A DNA stretch of 64,000 nt from Phaseolus vulgaris (taxonomy: Eukaryota; Streptophyta; Magnoliopsida; Fabales; Fabaceae), in assembly GCF_000499845.2 (NCBI RefSeq), contig NC_023758.2, forward strand, positions 38,086,108-38,150,107, written 5' to 3'. Positions 35,641 to 49,863 of the stretch are shown piece after piece; positions within the stretch are counted from its first letter, which is position 1; each line of letters begins with the position of its first letter. Both the position numbers and the translations under genes were made by a program. Below the pieces are notes generated by a model that searched no databases, had not been told where the DNA came from, and worked only from the letters and a program-made list of their open reading frames with translations.

Positions 35641-38600
35641 ATGGATGAAGAGTACGATGTAATTGTGCTGGGCACAGGTCTCAAGGAATGCATCCTCAGT
35701 GGTCTTCTCTCAGTTGATGGCCTCAAGGTAAATTACTCATTCTTTTTCTATCTCCTTCTACTTTTTTCTCTCCTTCTTATTTTAATCTTTCTTTCTAAAA
35801 CAGTGGTGCTACATGAATCATGAATCATTCTCTCAATTCATTTCTTTCAGATTTTTTTTTTCCAATTTTTGGAAGAACAAAATTGCTTGAAATGCAATCA
35901 CTTATAAATGATTTTTGAAAAATTCTTTCAAGAAACAATAAAATAGGTCAACTTATTTATAAAAAAAATCAAGCTAATCAAAATTGCAATAACTGCATAT
36001 CAAATATGAGATGATCCAGTTTATGTAAATAAAACATAAAAAGTATAAAAGAAAAAGGACTTTTCTCAGATGAGAATTTGTTTTGTGATAGAGTTTGGCG
36101 AGACCACCATTGATCTTTGTAACTAATAATTACATGGTTAAATTTGACCAAGTTATTTATGTAGTATTTATTAAAATGAATTCTGTATCATTTACATAAT
36201 ACTTTTTATTTTTATTTTGGAAAACATGATTTATAACATTTATCTGAATTTCATTGTTTTACTTCTTTTATTACTAAATTTTACTGTTTTTTTGAAGACT
36301 ATAAATGAATAAGATTAAAATATATTACTTTAAAAATCATGGTAGTGGCAATGCATTTATTCTTATAGATGAGATCCTAAAGCCACAAAAGTGAAATAAG
36401 GAAAAGAAAAAATTAGAAATGAACGTTAAAAAAGATAATGATGTATTTAGTCTTGTCTTTTCATAGCGTGGCAGGTGCTGAAGTACAAACATGAAGCTAG
36501 GGCCTAGGGGAGAAAAGGAGAGGGTAGTTAGGATTTATAAAATTTAAATTTTAACTCAATTTCTAAATTCAATATCTGAAATTAGTTTAGTTACTCCATA
36601 TAAAAGTTTAGTTAATGTTTGTCTTCTTTTTAATCTATTTTATTTATTTAGTAAAATTACCTTGCCTATCCTTAATAACATGTTTGGGAAAGCAGAAAAA
36701 AAACTTTCAGAACCCTAAAAAAAACTCACTTACCATCAACTTTAATAATATAAGAACATATATTAAAATTAAAAATTAAAAATAAAATAAATATAATTAA
36801 ATATATTGTTATTTTGAATTGTCAAGTGAATATTTTGTATCTTCTAGTAATTACACTTTTATGAGTTGTGTTGAGTTTTATTTATTACACTTAATTAGAA
36901 TTGAATTGTGTAATGAGTTTAATGAATTTCAAAATAAATTCCATCAAACTCAACCCATTTACTTAATAAATATACAATAAAAAATACTATCTATCTAATA
37001 ATTTTAGATTTAATTATTTTTTATAATTTGATTATTTATTTTATTCACTTTGTATTCTCTATTCATAATTGGTATAATCAAATTCATATATTTTAAAATT
37101 ACAATAGTGTGATATCTTTCAAGATTCCATCAAATCCCTCTTTTTTTTTTAATTCATCAATGTAAATCTTGATATGTTCAAATTGATGTCATTAATTTTA
37201 TAATTTTTCATCATTCATTGGTTATAAATTACATTATGCATAAATTAAAACCCATTAGCATCGGTTTATTAAATTGTTAATTGAGTAAAATGAGGTCACA
37301 TTTTTAGAATTTAAAAAATTAAGAGATTTAATTGAACTCTTTTATTAACATTTAGAATAAATTAAATAAAATGAGTAAAAAATAATATTAAAATATAATT
37401 AAGCCATAATTTTATTATAAAAAATAGTTTTATATCTTATGATATGATTATTATATATATATATATTAAGAATTTTGTAACCTTATATATTAAAAAACAT
37501 GAAAAAAGTTAGAGTTATTTTTTTAATAAATAATCATCTTTTAAATTACTCAACCCGATTATTCAAGCCATTGATTGGATTAGATCGTTAAATAAAAAGA
37601 ATAAACTCGACCAGACTCAATTAAATATATTTAAGTTAAATAAAAAATTAAACTAAAAACTCGATTCAACTTAGATAGAACTCCTAATCTCAGACATATA
37701 TTTTTTTCTTATGTGAAAGTTGGTATTTTTATTACATCTAAACATAATTATTTATTTTAATTCTTTTATTAAACTTACTGAAAAAGTAACATTTATCGTT
37801 ATAATATATTATAGGAATAATAAACTATGCATATAATTAATTGTTAACATAATATAATTTTTGTCAATTAGTTAAGTCATAGGCTAATATCATAATTTCA
37901 TCTATTTTGCCTGACCTAGCAAAAGTTGATAAAGACTTTGGGAACATGATAAAAAGCTTTTGTGAAGTGCAATTCTGTCTCCCTTTGAAAATAATTATCA
38001 TTATATAGAAGCATTAAGAAAGTTGTTAAATAATTATCAAATTTGAAAATTATAAGTGATTTGAGTATGTTACTTCCACTTTATGAATCAGGTGTTGCAC
38101 ATGGATAGAAATGACTACTATGGAGGGGCTTCTACATCTCTCAATCTTACACAGGTAACTTACTTGTTAGATTAGCAATAGGAGCATGTGAATTCTCTCC
38201 TTTTCATTTTTCATAATAAAAACCATTTTCTGCCGTTTAGCTATGGAAGCGATTTAGGGAAGATGATAAGCCAGCAGAGGCGTTAGGGTCCAGCAGGGAA
38301 TACAATGTTGATATGATACCTAAGGTAACTAACTGCTCTCGTATATCTCTTGACCTGTGGAACAACATAAAACTAGAAAAGTATATATATCACATTTTGC
38401 AGTTGAAAGTTGAAACATTGATGCATTTTGTTAGTATCTTCACATTGTGGATTCCCTACCTACCCTTTTTCAAATCTACCTTCTAATTTTGGTAGGACAA
38501 TACACATGTGCTAATTATGTGTTTATATTTCTTGGCTCTTGCAAGTATTAGGCAATGTAGACCAAATTCTTCTGTTGGTTTCTTTGTTAACATAAATTAA

Positions 38601-41600
38601 AGTGGAAAAGCAGAGCAAGTTACCTTGAGTTCTCTTCCATGCATGAAATGGATTTTATTTTTGTTTTTCATGGATCATCATTTGGTCTCTTGTATAGTTA
38701 TCATTTCCATTTATTTCTGAAACAAAAACCAACTTTTCATCTGTTTTTTTGTAGTTTATGCTGGCCAATGGAGCTTTAGTCCGTGTTCTCATTCACACAG
38801 ATGTTACAAAGTACTTGAACTTCAAAGCCGTAGATGGAAGCTTTGTGTATAATAAGGGAAAGGTAGGCAACGTATTTATTTTCTTTTTGTATTCTTCACA
38901 AGTTTTATGTTTCTTACTATATTGCAAGCTTCACGTTTCACCAAACCTATTGCATTTTGACAAAAATCTTACGACAGAACTTCTTAATTTATTTATGCTA
39001 GATACACAAAGTCCCTGCAACAGATGTTGAAGCACTGAAATCACCTTTAATGGGACTGTTTGAGAAGCGCCGTGCTCGGAAGTTCTTCATTTATGTCCAA
39101 GATTATGAAGAGAATGATACCAAATCTCACGAAGGACTAGATTTGAATCAAGTTACAGCAAGGCAGCTGATATCGTATGTATTTGATTCCTTTATTTTCC
39201 TCTATATTACTTGATTTTTCATGCCTTGAAATCTTGCTTCAATCACACTAAGCGTAAAATATAATTGTAATCTAGTTTAACACTTGAATAAATCTACTTT
39301 ACTACATGCTTAATGGTTTCTCCAAATGTAGGAAATATGGATTGGAAGATGATACAATTGACTTTATAGGTCATGCCTTGGCACTTCATCGTGATGACAG
39401 CTACTTGGATGAGCCAGCCAAGGGTTTTGTAGAGAGAGTTAAGGTACTAATATTAAAATTATCCCATAAACTTTTGTACTGAGCCAACACTATTATCATA
39501 TATTTCGCTCGAGTATTTATAGAACTAAAAGTCAATTACTGATTACCTGAAATGGGATCGATTTGTATACGTGATTGAAATTACTAATTGAGATCACGAG
39601 ATTCCACAGGTTTCCCATTTATCTCCTTCATGGAAATTTTGTCTTGTGCATTTTAAGTTTATTACATTGATATTTTGCAGACAGAGTCACTTCTTAAACT
39701 TTATCAGCGTGTAATATGTTGTCTTCTCTCTACAGGTTTATGCAGAATCCCTAGCACGCTTTCAAGGAGGTTCACCTTACATATATCCACTCTATGGACT
39801 GGGAGAGTTGCCTCAGGTTCTCCATATCTGTTTCCATTTTAATCTTGGTAAACTTCAGGAACTAAACTTTGGTTTCTTTGATTTTCTTAAGGCATTTGCA
39901 CGTCTAAGTGCTGTGTACGGTGGAACTTACATGCTGAACAAACCAGAATGCAAGGTAAGTTACAGGAAAACCAATTGATCTATAGAAATTTGTATCGAGA
40001 GAATTTATTTTAACTTTGAAGTTTCTTTGGGAGTCATTTTAAAACAGTTAATTTTGTCCTTACTAGTTATTCTGTTCTATTTCAGTTTTTGTAACTTGAT
40101 CATTACCTTACTTTGTGTTGCTTAACTCCTGAGGCGTGATAAATAGAAGAATCCACGATATACAGAGCAAAATGCTATTCAGTACTATCATGGGTTAAGG
40201 AAACAAAAGTAGAAAGTATTTAATCACAAACATTATATTAAAAGAGAAAAATCAATTAGACTTACTTTTTAAGTAACTATAAGCCTCTACTAGAATGTAT
40301 ACTAAATGCTCCTTAACCAATATTAGCAAAGGTACTCTCAAGTTCCTTGTTGTACATTTCTCCTGACATTTAATCTTGTGGTACACAGGTGGAATTTGAC
40401 GAAAGTGGGAAAGCCATCGGTGTGACTTCAGAAGGAGAAACAGCCAAATGCAAGAAAGTTGTGTGTGATCCATCGTATCTATCTGATAAGGTTAGATTTC
40501 TATGATAACAACGACTGTGAGCTAAGTTTTCTCAAGTGTTCTATTTAGTTACTGGACATGGTTTACATGAATGTCTGAAGTCAGAAAACATGAATTGTAG
40601 CAAAGTGTGATCTCCTCCACTCCATCTGACACTACTTAATGCATTCAACAGGTTCACAAGGTTGGAAAGGTTTCACGTGCAATATGTATTATGAGCCATC
40701 CTATTCCAGAAACCCATGACTCTCACTCAGCACAAGTCATTCTGCCACAGAAGCAGCTTGGTCGCAAGTCAGATATGTAGGTTTGCTTTTATCAACTCCG
40801 ATGCTTTCATATTTCACTAAATATGCATGAAAAAAAAACAAAAACTATAAGAAAACACACTAGGGAACAGCCTTTTCCAGGGGTTCACAAGTCCTACAAA
40901 AAATTGTGTCATTCCCTCTTTAAAAATGTCATATTCAGGTTCTTGAAGAAAAAAAGGAATGAAATCCTTGTAGAACCAAACTTGGCTCACTATAAATACA
41001 CCGCTGTTGACTTTTGTAGTCACAAAGTACTTGTAACTGACAGAGATTGTTTTATTATACTGCAAAATATGTTATGAAATGGAAAATTCAATTCAAATTT
41101 CAATTTTAAAAATCATAAAAGCAAAGGAAAACAATATAGTTTCCTACACCAATGGGAAAAAATACTGACTAACAATGCTTTATCCATTAATTTGGTTCAT
41201 TCAGTTTCTAGTTACGACTTAGAAATTTTAAAATTAGTGAGTAGAATGTACTTCAAGAATTTGGATTAGCTCCTAATTCGTGAGAGTTTTACTTGTGAAA
41301 CTCTTCTATTAGACATTTTTAATATTGGAAGACAGGGTTCTGTTAAGTTTATAGGCGCTTATTTAGAAGTTATATGAAAGAGTTTGGGTGTACAAGTTTG
41401 ATTCCTTTTACCTCCTTCATTCGTTTTTCTCTTTTACATACTTGATGAGAAGTTAATTCAAATTAGTTCTTACTTGTGAAGATTATTTCTTCCTACTTTA
41501 TTGGCTATGTTTGCTCATGTACCTCGTTATTGCAGGTATCTCTTCTGCTGCTCTTATGCTCATAATGTAGCACCCAAAGGAAAATTTATTGCTTTTGTTA

Positions 41601-42861
41601 CAACAGAAGCAGAGACTGACCAGCCTGAGGTGGAATTGAAGCCTGGTATTGACCTTCTTGGACCTGTAGATGAGATATTCTATGACATGTATGACAGGTT
41701 TGAACCCTGCAATGATCATGAGGCTGATGGTTGTTTCATCTCTACTGTAAGTATTGAATAGAATCTCACAAGGATATTTTATTTTCTTTAGTTGTTTCTT
41801 ATTTCCAAACCATTACGGCACTTGATTGGGTTATCTAGAGCACAGTCATACTAACTCATTACAAAGTTGTTTGTTTTATTTAACAACGTAAAATATCCAA
41901 AAGTCTATCACTGATGAATATGGTCAGGACATGTTGCAAGAAAGAAGAATCAAATATTATTTTGGTTTAAATAAAGTAATGAACATCTCATGTTCTGTAA
42001 ATTTACAATTAGAATCCAACGGTTTTCCCTGGTGTCCTTCATGATAAGTATGAAATCTTATTACACTTCTCTTTCAGCATATAAGATGGAATTTCTTTCC
42101 TTTTTTTTTATTTTAAAAAAAAATTGTAATAATCTGAAGTTTAATCCTTGCAGAGCTATGATCCTACCACACACTTTGAAACCACAGTTAAAGACGTGGT
42201 CGGGATGTACAGTAAAATCACTGGAAAGGTTTGTATCTTTTCACTTAATATGCAATTCATATTACATATCTCATCCCATACTATGACAATTACAGAGTTT
42301 GAGAACAAGAAATGGAAAAAAACTGATATAGCAAAACGACTATGCCAAGAAATTGATAGATCTCTATCTCTAATTGACTACACTTGTAATTTTTACTTTC
42401 TTTTGATAAAAAGGTATCTTTCATTTAGACAAAAAAAGCTTGTGCTTGGAATTTAACACTGATTTCCTTGTTTTTACTCCTTATTTATGGTATTGCATTT
42501 TCAAAAATAAAGCTAAATTTTAACCAGAATATGGATTGGTACCTGCACTTGTAGATTTGACCTAAAAAGCATGTATAGCTCTTTGTTCCATAGTTCCAAC
42601 CTCCGAGCAAAATTTAGACCTAATTTGTTACCTCATAACATAAAATTTCTATACCTTAAGAGAATCTGATAGGATGATTTACACGAAAACATTTAAGCCC
42701 CAAATATAATGTTGCATAATAAAATATCATATTCAAGAAGGAAAAGGTCATAAATTCTGGATTTGTTTTCTTGTCTTAATTAGCATCACTTTTGTCTTTT
42801 GTTTCAGATTCTTGATCTTTGTGTGGATTTGAGTGCCGCAAGTGCTGCAGCTGAAGAATGA
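35641..42861 (+). CDS. GDI1: Rab GDP-dissociation inhibitor (RabGDI), 445 aa, 13 exons
   Basis: Exons 35641-35727, 38092-38154, 38241-38324, 38755-38862, 39002-39174, 39332-39443, 39736-39816, 39892-39954, 40389-40490, 40652-40776, 41536-41746, 42154-42228 and 42808-42861 join to 446 codons, matching the usual ~445-residue length of plant GDIs. The protein starts [17 protein letters not shown], the family's first conserved region. The Rab-binding residues known from bovine GDI fall at the same numbers: Y39, E233, R240, T248 and M250. GDI extracts GDP-bound prenylated Rab GTPases from membranes and keeps them soluble in the cytosol for recycling in vesicle traffic. A pyrimidine-rich leader with CAATCAATCAATCAACC precedes the ATG. 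All splice borders are GT-AG and the gene looks intact. The paralogue number is uncertain. Confidence 0.95.
35728..38091 (+). other. GDI intron 1, 2.36 kb
   Basis: AT-rich with no recognised element, including a short (TA) run near 37449-37466. The donor is AAG|GTAAAT and the acceptor AATCAG. Confidence 0.75.
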
Positions 42862-43901
42862 GATTGCTTGAAACTATATAATCATGCCCAAGTTTTGAAA
42901 GAAAAGCTTTAATCTATTTTTTATTTCAAATTTATTTTTTAGATGATTTAATGGGAAGAAAACACATCCTTGTTCCTTTTGCTCGATGGAATTTGTATGT
43001 CCCATTTATGACAGCATTCTTTAATTCAGACGAGCTGTTTATTAGTCAATATAATTGTTTGATATCATTTTCCTTCCATAGTTAATTCCATTTCTCCGCA
43101 TATATTAGCTAAAAAAATATGAATGTAACATGATAAAAACATGACTGTGATGTGAAGTAATAATCTGCCTTGCAAGAAAACTAGGGATCCTTAAGATATT
43201 TAAACCATATAAATCTTATACATCACGCTCATTTAAAAACTTCATAGATTATTCATTCTTCTATTTATTCATTTAAAATTGATGGCAAGACCTTTATTAA
43301 CATAATGCTTTCGCACAAAAAATTGCACAATATATAACGTGATGATTATAATATTGGCAAAATCATCACCCACCTTTCCCCAAAATTCAATTTGTCATGC
43401 GACCTTCCATTATTTCTGCTTTTCAATCAGGTCACAACTTCGTTATGTTGCTTCACATTGCATACAACTTACCAGCACTACTTCAAACACACTAAAAAAG
43501 AAAAAGTAGAGCGACACTACCTATATTACTTTGTATTTACCACCCATCATTAGTATAATTTAAATAGCTCTACACTCTGTGCAGGTAACTCCAGTGACTC
43601 ATTAAATTAGTTTCCAATTAAACACAGCAACTCAGTCAACAGGACAGATGTACATGCAAATGAATTCGAGTGCTAAGAAAATAAAAGTTTATCCTTCACA
43701 CAGCACATGCAAAAGGGTGCACTGTGCACAGACAAAAGCTCACTAAGCAATCGTCATATATATTATTCACATGCTACAACTACATGTATACCATTAGCAA
43801 AGAACTATAAGGTAGCAATAGAAGAGAAGTACTAAAAAATTATGACTTACCAGAGTCTTCTGATATACAACAACAAATTGAAAAGAAAAGTCTTGTGGTT
43901 C
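42862..43901. other. Convergent intergenic region between GDI and the Ycf20-like gene
   Basis: Holds the 3' ends of two converging genes. AT-rich, with no further gene seen. Confidence 0.6.
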
Positions 43902-45099
43902 TTAGCTGCCTAACTTAAAAGCATCTACAAAGAGACCCAAACATATGCCAGCTTTCCAGAAGTTCACCATCACTAGAAAAGACTGCAACCTCCCCGGCCT
44001 TGCATTGGCAGGCTTTCTATATATTAGCATGCCAATTCCCTCAATTGCAGCCACCACAACACCAGCAACCAGAACATCCCAATCACCAGTTTGCCCAAGG
44101 ATTGTAGCTAGTGCATTAGCCGTGTAGAAACCAAAAAGTAGTAGGAATATTTTCAAGGGTAAGTTCTTTCTAGTTGAGTTCAGCTTTTCTAGAAGTTGTC
44201 TGCCACCTGCACTCAGTATCCTACCCAATCGAGTACCACCAAGATTGGAACTGGCTTCATTGAAGCTTTGTTGGTCACCATTTCCAGACACTCCACCTGT
44301 GTTCAAGGCAAAAGCTATTTTCCACTCAGCTCTTCTTCCCAGGAAACTGAACCAGGGTAATGAAAAACAATTAATATTTTTGCAAGGATAAAGATTCAGA
44401 GGCGCCTAAAATGTCCAGGCAGTTAATACGTAAAGGCGTGCTTATTTCTAGCATCCTATAATGCAAAATGAGAAAGTATCTTAATGGAAAGAAAGGAGTA
44501 AGAAAAATATATCCACAAGGTTAGGTGAGAAAAAAGAAAGCATTCATGGGAAGGCAGCATGATATCTCTATTTTCAGGTTTTAAGACAAGAGTTGCTAAC
44601 AATAATATAAAAATTATAGGTAACAGCAATAATCATAGCTCTTTTTCACAGAGGTCAGCTACCACTTATACGAATCATCAGATGCTATACTATTATATTT
44701 TAATAAAAAACAACTTTTTCATAGATGCCATTTAAATCTAAATTCCTTTCAAAGGTTTTCTTGGTCTTTCTCTACCTGTATTTTCTAGGCTATCCTTCAT
44801 TTAACCAGCTGTTCTAACAGAGGCTTCATTCTTTTTTCTTACAACAAATAAATGATATGATAAAAAATCACCATAATTTTAGATCAAGGTACAAATTGTT
44901 AGAATAATTTCAATTACCAGCTCTGAGCAAAAGGTGAAGACTTCATGCCATCTTTTAGAGTCAGCCTGTTAATATTTGGCTCACAGACACAACTGTGGAT
45001 TCTGGAAGTTGCAAGGGCTATACATGATTTTTTGCAGCTTTCATTCTCTGTATTCGTAAAACTACATTTCAGAATTGAAGATCCCACCCGACAAGCCAT
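43902..45099 (-). CDS. Ycf20-like (DUF565) chloroplast membrane protein, 208 aa, two coding exons
   Basis: Coding exons 44918-45099 and 43902-44346 join in frame across a 571-bp intron (donor CTG|GTAATT, acceptor GTTCAG). Residues 1 to about 60 are rich in Ser, Cys and Lys and poor in acidic residues, as in a plastid transit peptide. The conserved region from about residue 100 (RLGRILSAGGRQLLEKLNST) carries three hydrophobic segments: LKIFLLLFGFYTANALATIL, WDVLVAGVVVAAIEGIGMLIY and LQSFLVMVNFWKAGICLGLF. In Arabidopsis, nuclear Ycf20 homologues are linked to thermal dissipation (NPQ6/NPQ7). A role in thylakoid photoprotection is therefore plausible for this gene, but inferred. An upstream non-coding exon is proposed at about 47178-47330. 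Confidence 0.85.
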
Positions 45100-47330
45100 G
45101 TATTAAGAGGTTATAGTGCTCCGAGGCTTCTAATCTGCACTTGTTCAAAATCTCAAGATGTTATATGCAGAGCTTCATATAATGTATCACCCATTAAAAT
45201 ACAAATCAACAAGAGTTACACTTAAAACTATAGAATGAGTTTTAAGGCATAAAACTGAGGGGGGTGTAATTGGCAGTCAAACATTTTAATTCTATTTAAG
45301 GTTGTAATAGACAAGGCAATTGCATATAAAAAAAACATGCATGTAGAGAATCGCAGGACTTCTAAGGAGCCAGAGGGACTTAAGAATATCTTTGCACTTT
45401 TTTACTAACAGTCTATGAATTGTATGGTCCTTTCTCTTGTCTCTTATTTACAAGCACCATTTGTTGCCTCTTCACCTTGCCTACCTTAACAGTTTCCTCT
45501 AACTTATAGAAAAACATTAAATCAATGGGACCTTTAAATTTTTTCCCTTTCTATGCAATAGTGGAAGAAGAGTACGTTGCACGTCTTTTCCTCTTAGAAT
45601 GTGAATTTATTCTACCTCATCCTCATCTTTGTTGTTCTCTTGAATATTAGACACATATGCATCCTTCTGTTTTTTTCTTCAAAACTGCTTCCTTGATCAA
45701 TGTTTTCACATGAGGGTTAAACTTTGTACAACTATTAACAGATCCCCTAACTCCTAGTTGGTGTCTCTTAGCATCAGTAATATCATTAGTAGTGATTTTC
45801 AAACAAAAACTGCAAGTTGCATCCTTTTGACTATTGATATTCGTAGATTATTCCACTAGCAAGCCATGTCAAAGTTAGGTCCAGTAACTTCACCAATCCA
45901 CAACAAGAGGATGATGGTGGCTAGAAAGGCTGAGAGGTTGGTTGAATAAGTTGACTGGCAAAGGGTGGTTGGCCAAAGGAAGTCATCACAGCAAAACAGA
46001 GAAGAAAGAAGTGATCAGGTATTGTTCAAAGTTGTAGCATCAGAAGCATTGGCAGAAGTGCCATCAGAAGCATGACCGAAAAAATCGCCAGGAGTGTCGA
46101 TGGTAATGTTGTCAAAAGTTCAGGCAGTGGTGGTCTAGGTTTGGTCCTTGGATTATTGATACTTTGACAAGTAAAAACTAAATGGGAGCTGGAGAAAAGA
46201 GTTAATGAGATAGACAATACATGGTTTAAACTTTGGTATGTCATTAAAGTTAGAGGAAAGATGGAGTGTGTATTACAGTAGACAAGAATAGGAAGAAAAG
46301 TTTGGTAGAATGCAGCTGTACATCAGACAAGATAATATCTTTAAAATTAATGTAAGATTGTCAATATCATTAGAGCTAATGCACCACAATTCCACAAGTA
46401 TGATCAGAAGCACTTTTGAAATAAAGGTTTTGGGAGGTTTTGGCAGTGATCAACATGATGCCTATCATCGTGTTCTTTAATCATGCTAGCAACAAGTATT
46501 GAAATTTCTAAGTCCACCACTGTATCTAAGTGATCTTATGAAAACATAATTAGATACACTGAGAATTTTGTATTTGTTTTTTTAAGCGCAAATGCAGATT
46601 ATGAAGATAAGCTGAAAAAAAATGACTAACACATACGCAGTTCAGGATATCCAATTGTAAAGAAATTACAAGCATAGGTATTAGATTGAGATTACGATTA
46701 CAATAAGAAGTTTTAAAAAATGCCAAAATAAATGTGGTAACATGCTGGAAGTGGATAGCTTATAAACAATCAGGAAGCAGTGAACAATCAAGTGAATAAA
46801 ATAGAAAAGAAAACAGTAATGGAATTCGCAATAAATTACATGAAAACAAACAAGTAATCATATTTACCCTAATAAGCTCCTAAGGGTGTAACACCCTCCA
46901 TTTAATTTAAAAGTACCCACTCAAATTCAAGGATAAGTACAGAAACAAGGTATACCTTTATGCCCTTTAAAACAAGCTGAAGCCTCAAGTTGCTAAACAA
47001 CAACAAGCAAGTAGCCCTAATTGTTGGCAATCTCATGACCCCTGTGAATCCATCTACAGATATGATGGTTGAATTTTCTGTTATGGTGCAAACAGAGAAA
47101 TGGGTTGGTTAAAAAATGAAACATGAGTACCCAAAAACAAAATATAAGTGAAATGTTAGTGTTAATGTTAGTGTTACCTTGATCAAGAGAGAACGATGAA
47201 GGACAACCCAGCAAACTCTTCCAACGGAAATGGAAATAAAACCTCTGTTTATTATCTCTTTCCGTTTCATGCCACTCACAATTCGGGTCAAATCACTCAT
47301 CCGAATCACCCATCTCGGGTCCGGAAAACT
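45100..47330 (-). other. Predicted 5' UTR of the Ycf20-like gene with a 2-kb intron
   Basis: A leader exon at about 47178-47330 ends CTTGATCAAG|GTAACA. A second leader part, 45100-45134, is preceded by the acceptor AAGTGCAG. The intron between (45135-47177) contains a BED-finger transposase relic. Exon 47178-47330 contains small upstream ATGs and could lower translation. It is predicted from splice signals and higher GC content only. Confidence 0.45.
45440..45860 (-). pseudogene. hAT-type BED zinc-finger transposase relic
   Basis: The minus strand around 45845-45700 reads DATCSFCLKI...AKRHQLGVRGSVNSC, the C-x2-C...H...C pattern of BED fingers in hAT transposase-like proteins. Downstream, near 45530, is a GPIDLMFFY phrase resembling the GPMD-F block that opens the next domain. 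Stops and low-complexity sequence separate the parts. No dimerisation domain or terminal repeats were seen. Confidence 0.55.
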
Positions 47331-48280
47331 CTAATTTAATTTTTTACCTAACAATTTTTTAACTTTTTAATTTTATTTTTATGTTTAGATATCATTTTGA
47401 AAGGTAAAAAGAAAACTGAAATGGCGCTGTTAGAATTAAAAAATAATTAATTCATTATCTTTTAATTATATTATTATCTATTTTATTCAATATATTCTTA
47501 TTATTAGAAGAGTTCAATAAGTAGCCTAATTTTTAAAATATATAATAAAATGATATTAATTATGTATAATATTATTTATAACTGATGCATAATAACTTAT
47601 AAAATTAATAACGTTTATATTATTGTACTTTTAAAAGATTAATTAACTCTTAAAAATATCATATTATTGTGTTATTAAAATTAAGAGACATTGATAAAAC
47701 ATTTTATCAATGTAAAAAATATAAATAAGTAAGCCAAAAATAAATAAAAAATTATTAAAAGTAAAAAATAAATTTTGATTATTCATGAAAACAATAACTT
47801 ATTTCACCTAAATTGTGATAAAAAAAAGTTCTAAGACTTTTTGAGTGATAAAATTAGAATTAAAAACATAAAAGTAGGAATATTAAGGATTTAATTAAAT
47901 TTTAATTACTTTATAAACTTGAATATCTTTATTGATTTTTTTATAAAAAAAAAATTTATAAATATTTATTTAGGAATTAAGTACGAGTTGAATGAGATGA
48001 AAAAGAAAAAAAAAGTAAGTTAATAGATTTGAATGAGACTAGAAAAAAAAGTAAGTTAATAAATTAATTACTAAGTTAGAGATACAATAACAGAAATAAC
48101 TGTCAGCACTTAAATAACAAAAAAAATGTAATAAGAACTCAATTCAAAATTCTTAAATTTATGAGATAATTTAAACTTATTTAAAGAAGAAGAAAAAAAA
48201 TGAATAAAATGTTGATATGGTTGGAGTGGAAGAATATTTAAGGGCCATTGAGGCATGATCCATAGATAGGAAGCAGAGGT
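47331..48280. other. Divergent intergenic region (Ycf20-like / MDP1)
   Basis: AT-rich, no gene seen. It should carry promoters for both divergently transcribed neighbours; no clear TATA assignment was possible. Confidence 0.55.
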
Positions 48281-49863
48281 ATGGAGGAGGTGGAGCGGGT
48301 GAAAGCGGAGGCAGTGCAGATAATGGGAGTCTTTCAACTGCTCCCGAGGCTCGTCGTCTTCGATCTCGATTACACTCTTTGGCCTTTCTACTGGTTCATC
48401 TTCTTACTCCATCTTTTAGATATTACTATGTTCTTTCATTCATTTTTTACTCCTTTTTTCTCCTACTAAAACCATGTTCTTTTCTAAATCCAGTGAGTGC
48501 CGCTCAAAGCACGACGCGCCTTCTTTGTTTCCTCATTCTAGAGGCATTTTGCATGCACTCAAACACCAGAACATTCCTGCTGCAATTGCGTCTAAGTCAC
48601 CAACTCCTGACATAGCAACCACATATCTTAACAAACTTGGCATCAGGTCAATGTTTGTCGCCGAGGTGTGTTGTTTTTCTTTGCCTTTGTTTAATGTTGT
48701 TTCGGTTTTTATTTAAACAAATCAGAGGGCAACTACTTCTGAAAGAAAGAATAAAATAAGTTAAGGTAGATAAATTTCAATTTATAAGAGAAGTTTAGTT
48801 TGTTTTACTTTTTTTCATGTTTATTGGAAAAATTATTCAAACTGAGCCTCAATAGAAAGGATTGAACTAATGAGTAACAAGAGGTTGGGACATTGGAAGG
48901 AATTTATTGCCGCACAAATTGGCAATTTTTAGTTCAAATGCTTATTTACCACATAGCATATAATAAAGCTTGAGCAAAATCGCACTCAACATAGGAGGTT
49001 CCTGTTTCCTCAAAAGTAGCACAGAAACAACATCGAGATTATCCTCAATAGCCTCCATCTTTTTTTGAGTGTGTCCTTTGTAGCAAGTATGCTTTGAAAC
49101 ATAAGCCAAGCCTAGAACAAAACTGAAGCGATATTAACCCTGTACCAAACATATCGATTTTTTAGTTTTTTGGAATTGGAAATTTCAGAAAAGTTATCAA
49201 CGAAATAACTGGCTGGTGGTTGCCAATTGATCATTCGAATCATGAAAAAATGTAATATATTGCAGGGGCAGTGGCAAAAACTTGTGATTCTCTGAAAGCC
49301 ATTCAAAGTTCTGCCTTGAATTTTGCCGATGAAATCCTATATACTCCTTAAGCTTTTCCTCTTTATTGTAAATGTTTTTAACGAGATTCATTTATTGACC
49401 AAATTTACTTCTTCTTTCTCATTGTTCAGGAAATATTTTACAGCTGGACACACAAAACAGATCATTTTCAGAAAATTCATTCGAAGACTGGGGTCCCTTA
49501 TAATTCCATGCTATTCTTTGACGATGATAATAATAACATCCAAGAGGTAATAAAGTTTGCGTCTGTCGATTTTTTTTTATTTTAACTAAGTTTCTTAAAT
49601 TTTGTTACCAATAGTTGCTTTAATTTGAAGGTTGGATCATACAGAATTATGCGTGAATTTCCTATTCTTTGGTTGGAACAAGGATTATCATTTTGTTATA
49701 TATGTAACATGATTTGTAGTGTTAATCGCAGATCTCAAAAATTGGAGTAACAAGTATTTTGGTTAGAAATGGGGTAAATCTTGAAGCATTGAGAAACGGC
49801 CTCGCAAAATTTTCTCAAAACGGGAATGCATCAAAGAAGAACAAGCAGAAAAGGCCCAAGTAA
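48281..49863 (+). CDS. MDP1: Magnesium-dependent phosphatase 1 (MDP-1), HAD superfamily, 177 aa
   Basis: Exons 48281-48393, 48494-48665, 49430-49546 and 49732-49863 join in frame to 178 codons. The HAD nucleophile motif is FDLDYTLWP, with D28 (nucleophile) and D30 (acid/base). IASKSPTPDIA, with S71, fits motif II. FFDDDNNNI (125-132) is the Mg-binding motif IV with the asparagine-rich tail typical of MDP-1. The C terminus is lysine-rich (SKKNKQKRP). Eukaryotic MDP-1 acts on sugar phosphates and phosphotyrosine in vitro and may help repair glycated proteins; the plant substrate is unsettled. Length and motif spacing agree with the family. Confidence 0.9.

Noticed and set aside
46026..46244. 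72-codon minus-strand ORF in the Ycf20-like leader intron
   Set aside because: Low complexity (Leu, Pro, Met, Ser), no domain and no splice support.
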